Shown in pieces: positions 1 through 5,759 of a stretch of 11,240 bases of DNA. The first letter of the stretch is position 1. Each line of letters begins with the position of its first letter. Location of the stretch: positions 1-11,240 of the forward strand of contig DKGH01000049.1 of assembly GCA_002453165.1 (NCBI GenBank). The letters are read 5' to 3'. The notes beneath the pieces are model-generated. The model saw only the letters and a list, made by a program, of their open reading frames with translations, did no database searches and was not told the DNA's origin. Source of the DNA: Verrucomicrobia bacterium UBA6775. GTDB lineage: Bacteria; Verrucomicrobiota; Verrucomicrobiia; Limisphaerales; UBA1096. A program made the translations under genes and the position numbers.

Positions 1-24
1 CGCTGCCAGAACAAAAAAGTCCAT
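1..24 (-). CDS. possible start of a further leftward gene (partial)
   Basis: On the minus strand an ATG at 24-22 opens a frame reading MDFFVLAA up to the window edge. The hydrophobic start would fit a signal peptide or membrane protein. It lies 73 bases downstream of the stop of the PQQ-like gene on the same strand, so it could be the next gene of that cluster. Only eight codons are visible and there is no clear Shine-Dalgarno sequence, so this is a weak call that could be chance. Confidence 0.2.
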
Positions 25-76
25 GCCCCGTTATAGTCGCGGCGGCACCTTGGATTCAAGGCTGCGGCTCACGTCC

Positions 77-90
77 TGCTTGGCCAAGCA
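77..90. repeat. CTTGGCCAAG iterated palindrome, copy 1 (14-bp perfect palindrome)
   Basis: TGCTTGGCCAAGCA reads the same on both strands. It lies 7 bases past the stop codon of the leftward PQQ-like gene. It is one of eight perfect CTTGGCCAAG copies in the window and the only perfect copy outside a coding region. Confidence 0.85.
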
Positions 91-97
91 CGGTGGA

Positions 98-1378
98 TCA
101 CTCGGCAATGCACCAGAGACTCTTGTGCGTACGCAGAAAAATCGCGCCGTCCGAGGCCGCCAGGGTGGAGTTGGAATACTCGCCCACCGAGTTGGTCGCC
201 AGCAACTCGAACTTCGGCCCCGCTCGAAACACGTTTGTGTCGCCGGACTGATTGGTCACGTAGACGCGGTCTCTCACAAGAATCGGCGAGGCCCACGAGG
301 CGGCGTTGTTGGCGGTCGATGGCAAGCGCTCCTCGAACACGACCTTGCCGGTCTTCATGTCCACACACTCCGCGAAACCGGACATGTTTGCAAAAAACGC
401 ATAGCCATTCCGGATGACCGCCGTGCCGAGTCGGTTTTTCTTCGACCGGGGATCATGCCACACGCGCTTGGCCGTGACGTCCCCCTTGCCGCCCGGTTTG
501 ACCGCGATCGACGCACCAAAGTAGCCGCCCATCGAGAGCACTACATTGCCGTCATAAACCGGCGACGTGTACACCAGCGGATTCAACCCGCTGCACTTCC
601 ATAACTCCCCGCCGTCTTCCGGGTTGAAAGCCCAAAGAATGTTCGCCCCGCTGAGGATCACCTCGTGGCGGCCGTTTGCCTCAACCACGATCGGTGTGGT
701 GAACGCCCCGTTGATCCCGCCGTTGCGACCACGAAAACCATCGACGCGCTTGGCGTCATCCTTCTCCTCGATCTTGCGCTTCCAAAGTGTGCGCCCGCTC
801 AACTTGTCGAGACCGTACAGCGTCGAGTTCGGGCCGGGGCCGTGGTACAGAATACAAATGTCCCCAAACAAAACCGGCGAGGTGCCATTGCCCCAGACGT
901 GTTCCTGCGGGCCAAGGTCACGATGCCAAAGCTCCTCACCATCGAGGTCGTAGGCGGCCACACCGGCGGAGGCGTAGTTGGCCACCACCACTCGCCCATC
1001 AGTCACCGGCGACCCGGAGCAGTAGGGATTCGTTTTATGGGTCTGTTCCGGCTTGGTGTACTTCACGCCCTTTTGCCAGAGCAGCGCGCCGTTTTTCTTG
1101 TCGAAACACATCACGGAACGTTGTTTGTCGGACTCCGTTGCCTGTGTGACGAACACCTTGTCGCCCCAAACGATCGGTGTGCTGTTGCCCCGGTCCGGCA
1201 GCGGCACACGCCAGCGGACGTTCTTTTTCGTGTCCCACTTCAGCGGGAGTTCCCCATCACGCACGATGCCGGTTCCGGCGAGGTCTCCCCGCCACGACGG
1301 CCAGTTTCCGGCCTGTGAAGCAAACGACCACCCCACGCACAGCGCGACCAATAATGTAAAACGAAACAAACGGCTCAT
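98..1378 (-). CDS. exported PQQ-like beta-propeller repeat protein
   Basis: The protein has 426 residues. It starts with a signal peptide (MSRLFRF, a hydrophobic stretch, then FASQA before GNW). The mature N-terminus carries WPSWRGD, the WRG motif that opens many PQQ-like propeller proteins in Planctomycetes and Verrucomicrobia. Repeated blade-like units follow, of the type 'STPIVWGDKVFV', 'GSPVTDGRVVVA', 'TSPVYDGNVVLS' and 'ASPILVRDRVYV', each followed by an Asp/Gly/Leu-Trp segment such as GALLWQK or GRTLWKRK. This gives about seven to eight blades, as in the BamB/quinoprotein-dehydrogenase-like fold. No clear PQQ- or metal-binding residues can be assigned, so enzyme activity is uncertain and a scaffold or binding role is equally possible. 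The frame stays open upstream to an ATG at 1441, but that would place 21 polar residues before the signal peptide, so the ATG at 1378 is preferred. No strong Shine-Dalgarno sequence is visible. It is probably the third gene of the leftward cluster, 91 bases after the SGNH hydrolase. The fold is confident; the function is not. Confidence 0.85.
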   Translation of the reverse strand: MSRLFRFTLLVALCVGWSFASQAGNWPSWRGDLAGTGIVRDGELPLKWDTKKNVRWRVPLPDRGNSTPIVWGDKVFVTQATESDKQRSVMCFDKKNGALLWQKGVKYTKPEQTHKTNPYCSGSPVTDGRVVVANYASAGVAAYDLDGEELWHRDLGPQEHVWGNGTSPVLFGDICILYHGPGPNSTLYGLDKLSGRTLWKRKIEEKDDAKRVDGFRGRNGGINGAFTTPIVVEANGRHEVILSGANILWAFNPEDGGELWKCSGLNPLVYTSPVYDGNVVLSMGGYFGASIAVKPGGKGDVTAKRVWHDPRSKKNRLGTAVIRNGYAFFANMSGFAECVDMKTGKVVFEERLPSTANNAASWASPILVRDRVYVTNQSGDTNVFRAGPKFELLATNSVGEYSNSTLAASDGAIFLRTHKSLWCIAE

Positions 1379-1426
1379 CGGCGAAATGTAAACCACCACC
1401 GCCCGCTTGGGCAGTCTTTTTTGGGA

Positions 1427-1447
1427 GGACGACTGAGACAACCGTCC
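1427..1447 (-). repeat. short hairpin between SGNH hydrolase and PQQ-like genes
   Basis: On the minus-strand RNA, GGACGGUUG and CAGUCGUCC can pair over nine base pairs (two of them G-U) around a UCU loop. The G-U pairs work only on the minus strand, which is the direction of transcription here. No U-run follows, so it is not a standard terminator. It may be a REP-like element or a processing or stability hairpin within the cluster. The neighbouring GTAGGGACGG shares AGGGACG with the large inverted repeat at 10141-10208. Confidence 0.45.
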
Positions 1448-1469
1448 CTACCTGCGCATGGCCAAGCGA

Positions 1470-2165
1470 TTATTTCAATGCCTGAAGGATGACCTTGGCC
1501 ACGCTCTCGGCCAGCGCCTTGGAGCCGTCCTTGGTGTAGTGGACGTTGGCCGGGAGCATGATTTCCTTCATGCGCTCGCGGCTCATCGTGAACAGGTCGT
1601 GCGTGGGAACGCCGCGGCGGATCATCACCCGCTCCGCGGCGGCGTTGTACCTGATCGAGTCGCCCACGTAGCGGCCCTTCGAACCGGGCGGCACCGGGGT
1701 CGTGTTGCGCCAAATCAGCCGGGCTCCGGTTTTCTTCAGTCGCAGCACAAGGCGATCGAGATTCTTTTCATAATCCTCAAGCGAAACCTGCACCTTTCCC
1801 CCTTTTTCTTTTGGAAACAGGTTCTCCCCGTTCGGCCCCATGTGTTTCAGGTCGTGCAGGCCCCAGTTGAAATGTATGACGTCCCATTTTTTCTTTCCGA
1901 GCCAGGACTCGATATGCTGCAGGCCCTTGATCGTCGGGCCGCCATTGGTCGGGATCCGGTGCAGGTTCACTTTGCCCTTGAGCAGCTCGCGCGTCGGCAG
2001 CGTGTAACCGATCGAGATGGAGTCCCCGATCAACAGCACGCGCGGCAGGCCGGCCACATCCTCTATCGGAGTCATCGGGTTCGGGCGCTTGGCCTTGTTG
2101 TTTTGCGCCTGACCAAGCGCGGGCAAAAGCGCCATGACCAACAGAAGGAAAAGGAAACGTTTCAT
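1470..2165 (-). CDS. exported SGNH/GDSL-family hydrolase
   Basis: The protein has 231 residues. A signal peptide of about 20 residues (MKRFLFLLLVMALLPALGQA, cleavage likely after the last Ala) is followed by an SGNH hydrolase domain. Block I is LLIGDSIS, with Ser49 as the likely nucleophile. Block II glycine is in TNGG (74-76). Block III is HFNWGLHD (98-105), where Asn100 or the following residues take the oxyanion role. Block V is ANVHYTKDG, with His209 as the catalytic base. The Asp of the usual DxxH pair is Ala206 here, so the triad may lack its acid or use another residue. Family members hydrolyse esters, often acetyl groups on glycans or lipids; the substrate here is unknown. The ATG follows the stop of the nucleotidyltransferase gene by one base, so the two are almost certainly co-transcribed and possibly translationally coupled. 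There is no clear Shine-Dalgarno sequence. Confidence 0.85.
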   Translation of the reverse strand: MKRFLFLLLVMALLPALGQAQNNKAKRPNPMTPIEDVAGLPRVLLIGDSISIGYTLPTRELLKGKVNLHRIPTNGGPTIKGLQHIESWLGKKKWDVIHFNWGLHDLKHMGPNGENLFPKEKGGKVQVSLEDYEKNLDRLVLRLKKTGARLIWRNTTPVPPGSKGRYVGDSIRYNAAAERVMIRRGVPTHDLFTMSRERMKEIMLPANVHYTKDGSKALAESVAKVILQALK

Positions 2166-2166
2166 T

Positions 2167-2919
2167 TTAAGACTGCGCTTTGGAGAAAATCTGATCGGCC
2201 TCCTCGAGGGTTTCCTTGGAGCCGATGTCGTACCACGTGCCGGGCACGCTCCAGGTGTAAACCGGCATCTGCGGATAAAGCCACTGGATCAGGCGGCCGG
2301 GTTGATCCGGATTGTTCCCGTCGGCGATGTACTGGTCGATCAACGGCAGCACCGCCTTGGGGTAATGATACAGCGCTATGCCGATGAGGGTGGATTTTGG
2401 CTCAGCCGGTTTTTCCTCAAAACTGACGATGTGCCCATCGTCGTTGGGCTCGACAACACCGTACTTGGTTGCCTCCTCGAGGCTCCCAACGTCGTACACG
2501 CCGAGCACCGGGGCGCTGGTTTCGGCACACATCCGGCCGTAGTCGCCCAACCCCTCGCTGAACAAATTGTCCCCGGCAACCACGATCACGTCGTCCTCAA
2601 CGTTTTGACTCTTCAAAACTAGGTGCAAATCGCCGATTGCTCCAAGTTTATTGGTGTCATCAGTCGAGTGATCGTTCACCACCGTCACCGGTGCAGAAAA
2701 CTCGGAGGTATCGCGATTTTTCGCCCATTCCTCAAAATGCCCCGCAAACTTCTCATTGGTAACGACATAAACGTGATCGATCGCCTCGATCGGCGCGAGG
2801 CACTTGAGGACATGATCAACCATCGGCTTGCCCGCAACCAGCAAAAGTGGCTTCGGCTGATTCAACGTAAGTGGATACAGGCGAGTGGCATAGCCAGCTG
2901 CTAAAATGACTAGTTTCAT
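2167..2919 (-). CDS. sugar-phosphate nucleotidyltransferase (RmlA/GlmU-N type)
   Basis: The 250-residue protein has a nucleotidyltransferase (NTP_transferase) fold. The N-terminal LAAGYATRLYPLT (6-18) is the signature G-x-x-T-R-L loop, with Arg13 as the likely catalytic residue. QPKPLL (21-26) supplies the conserved Lys23. VVAGDN (113-118) contains Asp117, a probable Mg-binding residue. FEEKP (167-171) and the C-terminal GTWYDIGS (227-234) with Asp231 match the sugar-phosphate site of the family. Such enzymes transfer a nucleotidyl group from an NTP to a sugar 1-phosphate in the cytoplasm. Whether this one makes dTDP-glucose, UDP-glucose or another NDP-sugar cannot be read from sequence. It has no left-handed helix domain, so it is not a full GlmU. 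It is first in the leftward cluster, one base ahead of the SGNH hydrolase, which would suit glycan decoration. The start codon gives the canonical MKLVILAAG; no Shine-Dalgarno sequence precedes it. Confidence 0.9.
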   Translation of the reverse strand: MKLVILAAGYATRLYPLTLNQPKPLLLVAGKPMVDHVLKCLAPIEAIDHVYVVTNEKFAGHFEEWAKNRDTSEFSAPVTVVNDHSTDDTNKLGAIGDLHLVLKSQNVEDDVIVVAGDNLFSEGLGDYGRMCAETSAPVLGVYDVGSLEEATKYGVVEPNDDGHIVSFEEKPAEPKSTLIGIALYHYPKAVLPLIDQYIADGNNPDQPGRLIQWLYPQMPVYTWSVPGTWYDIGSKETLEEADQIFSKAQS

Positions 2920-2930
2920 TGTCGGCGCGC

Positions 2931-2959
2931 AGCCTAGGCAGGCAAACGAGCACAGTCAA
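2931..2959 (-). promoter_or_regulatory. candidate sigma-70-like promoter for the leftward cluster
   Basis: On the minus strand TTGACT (2959-2954) and TAGGCT (2936-2931) are separated by exactly 17 bases. The first matches the -35 consensus at 5 of 6 positions; the second keeps the TAnnnT core of a -10. A transcript start near 2924 would leave a leader of only about five bases before the ATG at 2919, i.e. nearly leaderless, which fits the absence of a Shine-Dalgarno sequence. This is a consensus match only. Confidence 0.35.
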
Positions 2960-2983
2960 TGACAGGCGTTTTCCTCCATATTT

Positions 2984-3009
2984 TTGCCACTCAAAATTGC
3001 CACTCAAAA
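2984..3009. repeat. tandem duplication of a 13-bp unit
   Basis: TTGCCACTCAAAA occurs twice with no spacer (2984-2996 and 2997-3009). It is followed by A-tracts to about 3022. It lies some 65-90 bases upstream of the nucleotidyltransferase start, where a regulator-binding site could sit. It could equally be a simple slippage duplication. Confidence 0.8.
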
Positions 3010-3322
3010 AAAATCAAAAAAATTGAAACCCACCCCACGCTGGAGCGTATAGGTCATTTCATCGTACTTAACACTAAGTGCGGTGTGTTTTCATCGGGTT
3101 GGCCCTCGTTCAGTGTAAAAAACTGGGCGGGGGCTTTTTTTCGCCGAACCGATTCTCCGCTACTTTCCTGAACGCCAATCTTTTTCCGTGTTAACTCAGT
3201 ATTAAAACGTGGGGACAATATTGCCCATCCTCCTGTTATAACAAAACCAATCCGCTCGACGAGCGTCGGGAATTCACCCACAGCACTGTGCACTTGCAAC
3301 CTCTACGGGTGGGCGGCAGTTT

Positions 3323-5482
3323 GTGCGCGTGACTCAACTTTTGTTTTTTTCGATTTCACGCTTGGCCAAGCTGGCCGTTGCCCTGTTTATTTGCGCGTTG
3401 TTCACGCCGCTTGGCCAAGCGGCCGACCTGCCGCCGCGCAGCGAGCGTTTCCCGGAACTGCTCCAGCAACTCCGGGCACACATCGAGCGGGTAGACCAAC
3501 GGGCGGAAGCGCTCAAGGCGCCGGATTTTCCCGAGGGCAAGGATTGGTTTAACTCCCCTCCTCTCTCGTTCAGCAAACAACTCGCCGGCAAAATTGTGGT
3601 GCTCGATTTCTGGACGTATTGTTGCATCAACTGCATCCATATCCTCCCCGATCTAGTCGAGTTGGAGGAACGCTACGCCGGGTATCCGGTGGCATTCGTA
3701 GGTGTGCATTCGGCCAAGTTTGAAAACGAGAAAGTCTCCGCGAATATTCGCGACGCGGTGCTGCGCTACGAGATCGCCCACCCGGTGGTGAACGACGACG
3801 AGATGAGCATGTGGCGGCAGGTCGGCGTGCGCAGTTGGCCGTCGCTCGCCGTGGTCGGCCCGAAGGGCAACCTCATGCTGCTGGTCTCCGGCGAGGGCAA
3901 CAAGGAGGTGCTCGATGCCTGCATCACGGCGGCGCTCGAGTTTTACCCGAAGGAATTGTTCCGGCACGACCCGGTACCGATGTCGCCCGAGAAGGACAAG
4001 GCCGTCGTCTCCACCCCGTTGCGCTACCCCGGCAAACTCGCCATCGATGCCAAGGCCGGGCGGCTTTACATCAGCGACTCAAACAACCACCGCATCGTCG
4101 TGACCGATCTCGACGGAAAATTCATCGATACGATCGGCACCGGCCGGATCGGGCTGGTCGACGGAGCCTACGACAAGGCCCGGTTTTTCCGGTTGCAGGG
4201 ACTCGCGCTGCACGGGGACAACCTGTACGTGGCCGACGCGGAAAACCACGCCCTGCGCGTGGTCGACACCAAAACCAAGACCGTGACCACATTGGTCGGC
4301 AACGGCACACAGGGGCGTGACTACAACGGCGGACGAGGCGGACGCGAACAGGTCATCAGCACCCCGTGGGACGTGTACGTCGAGAGCGGCCAGGTGTTCA
4401 TCGCCATGGCCGGCACACACCAGATTTGGGCGTACAATCTTGAAAAGAAAATCGCCCACAACTTCAGCGGCAACGGCTCCGAGCAGAACCTCAACCACCC
4501 CGATCCATTTCAGGCCGCCTGGGCGCAGCCGTCCGGACTCACCGTTGGCGCGGGCGAACTGTTCATCGCGGACAGCGAGAGCAGCACCGTCCGCGCGATC
4601 AGCCTCTCGACCGGCGCGACCCGCACCATCGCCGGCGGAGAGGATGCCCGGCCCCGCAACCTGTTCGCGTTCGGCGACATTGATGGCGTCGGTGAAAAGG
4701 CCCGGATGCAGCACGTCCTCGGTGTGCAGTGGTGGGAGAAGGAAAAGAAAGTCATCGTGGCCGACACGTACAACCACCGCCTCAAGCTGCTCGACCCAAA
4801 GGCCAACGAGGTCAAACGCTGGATCGGCTCCGGCAAGCCGGGGTTGAAGGATGGCAAGGCGCTTGAGGCCCAGTTTTCCGAGCCATCCGGTTTTGCGCTT
4901 GGCCCAGATGCGAAGACACTTTACGTCGCCGACACAAACAACCACGTCATCCGCGTAGTCGACCTCGACACACTGGAGGTTCGCACCCTCAATCTCACCG
5001 GCATCCCCTCCGCGAAGGAGCCGATCGCACCCCGCAGCGTACGACTGGCCGACCTCCCGGGTACGCCGACCATTCGCACCAAGCCACTGCGCCTGGCCAA
5101 TGACAAGGACGGAGCACTGACCCTCAGCCTCAAGCTGCCAGCCGATCACAAATACACCGAGGCAGCCGGAAGCCGTTGGCAGGTCATCGCGGATGAGGCG
5201 GCTCCGGTCACAGTCGACGAGGCCAAGGCGAGCGGCGCACTCACCGGCGACGCCCCGATCTCCATCCCCGTGCAACTGAAAGACGGCGCTAAGGATGGGC
5301 TCGTTCGTGTGGAGGCGATCGCTTATTTCTGCAAGGACGAAGGGGCATGCCAGATTTCCGGAGTGCTTTTCGAGATTCCGGTCACGCTTGGCCAAGTGGC
5401 GGAAAAACCGCTTGAGTTGAAGCACACGTTTAACAGTCAGGTCGCCCAATTCGGCCTCCCGCTTGGCCAAGGAGAAAACTGA
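3323..5482 (+). CDS. exported thioredoxin-NHL propeller protein, NHLRC2-like
   Basis: The protein has 719 residues. Residues 1-33 form a signal peptide ending in LGQA. A thioredoxin-like domain follows (about 65-215) with DFWTYCCINCIHILPDL, i.e. Cys101-x-x-Cys104 preceded by Cys100, and the cis-proline loop SWPS (Pro173). An NHL six-bladed propeller (about 225-560) shows repeats such as LYISDSNNHRIVV, LYVADAENHALRVVD, VIVADTYNHRLKLLD and LYVADTNNHVIRVVD. A C-terminal beta domain (about 585-690) contains Cys670 and Cys676 in YFCKDEGACQISG. The order of domains, the CCINC motif and the length match animal NHLRC2 (about 726 residues), but this one is exported. A thiol-redox or protein-interaction role outside the cytoplasm is likely; the substrate is unknown. 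The start is GTG 3323; a GTG at 3329 is also possible, and neither has a strong Shine-Dalgarno sequence. Four CTTGGCCAAG palindromes lie in this gene, two in the signal peptide and two in the last 35 codons. Confidence 0.88.
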   Translation: MRVTQLLFFSISRLAKLAVALFICALFTPLGQAADLPPRSERFPELLQQLRAHIERVDQRAEALKAPDFPEGKDWFNSPPLSFSKQLAGKIVVLDFWTYCCINCIHILPDLVELEERYAGYPVAFVGVHSAKFENEKVSANIRDAVLRYEIAHPVVNDDEMSMWRQVGVRSWPSLAVVGPKGNLMLLVSGEGNKEVLDACITAALEFYPKELFRHDPVPMSPEKDKAVVSTPLRYPGKLAIDAKAGRLYISDSNNHRIVVTDLDGKFIDTIGTGRIGLVDGAYDKARFFRLQGLALHGDNLYVADAENHALRVVDTKTKTVTTLVGNGTQGRDYNGGRGGREQVISTPWDVYVESGQVFIAMAGTHQIWAYNLEKKIAHNFSGNGSEQNLNHPDPFQAAWAQPSGLTVGAGELFIADSESSTVRAISLSTGATRTIAGGEDARPRNLFAFGDIDGVGEKARMQHVLGVQWWEKEKKVIVADTYNHRLKLLDPKANEVKRWIGSGKPGLKDGKALEAQFSEPSGFALGPDAKTLYVADTNNHVIRVVDLDTLEVRTLNLTGIPSAKEPIAPRSVRLADLPGTPTIRTKPLRLANDKDGALTLSLKLPADHKYTEAAGSRWQVIADEAAPVTVDEAKASGALTGDAPISIPVQLKDGAKDGLVRVEAIAYFCKDEGACQISGVLFEIPVTLGQVAEKPLELKHTFNSQVAQFGLPLGQGEN
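3360..3371. repeat. CTTGGCCAAG iterated palindrome, copy 2
   Basis: GCTTGGCCAAGC, a perfect 12-bp palindrome, lies inside the signal-peptide coding part of the NHLRC2-like gene and encodes Leu-Ala-Lys (residues 14-16). Confidence 0.85.
3406..3423. repeat. CTTGGCCAAG iterated palindrome, copy 3 (18-bp perfect palindrome)
   Basis: GCCGCTTGGCCAAGCGGC is the longest perfect palindrome of the set. It encodes the Pro-Leu-Gly-Gln-Ala end of the signal peptide of the NHLRC2-like protein, at the predicted cleavage site, 39 bases after copy 2. Confidence 0.88.
5387..5396. repeat. CTTGGCCAAG iterated palindrome, copy 4
   Basis: A perfect 10-bp copy within the codons for Leu-Gly-Gln (residues 689-691) of the NHLRC2-like protein, just past its conserved C-terminal beta domain. 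Confidence 0.8.
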
Positions 5483-5499
5483 CCAAGCGCTTGGCCAGG
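5461..5499. repeat. palindrome cluster at the end of the NHLRC2-like gene (copy 5)
   Basis: A perfect CTTGGCCAAG (5462-5471) encodes Leu-Gly-Gln three codons before the gene's last residue. Right after the stop codon come the palindrome CCAAGCGCTTGG (5483-5494) and an overlapping one-mismatch copy CTTGGCCAGG (5490-5499). GCTTGG at 5461-5466 can also pair with CCAAGC at 5483-5488 around a 16-base loop that includes the stop codon. No U-run follows, so it is not a standard terminator. Confidence 0.7.
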
Positions 5500-5506
5500 C
5501 GGCGGT

Positions 5507-5551
5507 TTGGATTGCGGTGGCAAGCGTAGCGCGACACCGCTTTTGAACGGT
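5507..5551. repeat. nested-hairpin intergenic element (KRSATP-type)
   Basis: GCGGTG (5514-5519) pairs with CACCGC (5535-5540), and between them GCG-TAG-CGC forms a small inner stem. Read as protein from the ATG at 5507 the segment gives MDCGGKRSATPLL. From memory, short hypothetical proteins with CGGKRSATP-like starts are common in Verrucomicrobia annotations, which would suggest a dispersed intergenic palindrome mis-called as a gene. This recollection is unverified. The frame to 5710 ends in low-complexity AT-rich sequence and lacks any recognisable domain, so it is not called as a CDS. Confidence 0.5.
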
Positions 5552-5706
5552 TCAGCGTGTTCCGGTTTTCTGTCCCCGGTTAAAACCAATCCAACAAACC
5601 GGGAAAGCGCCGCCGCCGCTTCGCCCTGCCGGCGCAGTCCACATGGGCCACAGGGTTTTCGATTGCTATCTCAGAGATCTATGATCTGTATTTTTATATA
5701 TATTTG

Positions 5707-5734
5707 TTGACATTTATTGGTCGTCCTGTACGGT
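5707..5734 (+). promoter_or_regulatory. candidate promoter for the TlpA-fusion gene
   Basis: A perfect TTGACA (5707-5712) is followed after 16 bases by TACGGT (5729-5734), which keeps TAnnnT and is preceded by TG. An AT-rich stretch with TATATATATT lies just upstream (about 5690-5706), as an UP-like element could. A start near 5741 leaves a leader of about 20 bases before the ATG at 5760. The preceding gene is over 200 bases away, which supports an independent promoter here. Confidence 0.5.
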
Positions 5735-5759
5735 GTGGAAAGCAAATCGACTTTTTCCA

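Larger units (their letters stand above)
2920..3322. other. divergent intergenic region
   Basis: These 403 bases separate the leftward cluster from the rightward NHLRC2-like gene and are visibly AT-richer than the genes. Besides the candidate promoter and 13-bp repeat, there is a small dyad ACTTA-ACAC-TAAGT (3066-3079), an eight-T run (3135-3142) without a proper stem before it, and an AT-rich dyad CAATATTG (3216-3223). TATAAC at 3237-3242 could be a -10 for the rightward gene, but no good -35 lies at the right distance. No convincing gene or RNA is seen here. Confidence 0.5.

Noticed and set aside
1395..1422. ACCGCCC-GCTT-GGGCAGT hairpin followed by a six-T run, like a plus-strand terminator
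   Set aside because: No rightward gene precedes it; on the leftward transcript the run is A, not U, so it could not terminate that cluster.
1379..1441. Upstream ATG at 1441 for the PQQ-like gene
   Set aside because: It would put 21 polar residues before a well-formed signal peptide and would overlap an intergenic hairpin; the ATG at 1378 is better.
3117..3142. Long T-run (eight T) preceded by a G-rich stretch
   Set aside because: The only possible stem is A-T pairing between A- and T-runs; no GC stem supports a terminator, and no rightward gene precedes it.
4079..5470. 463-codon open frame on the minus strand opposite the NHLRC2-like gene
   Set aside because: It is antisense to a clearly coding frame with recognised domains; its translation shows no domain or low-constraint pattern expected of a gene, and GC-rich genes often leave such antisense frames.
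5507..5710. 67-codon frame starting MDCGGKRSATP
   Set aside because: The recognisable part is a palindromic element, and the rest is low-complexity AT-rich sequence leading into a promoter; treated as a repeat.
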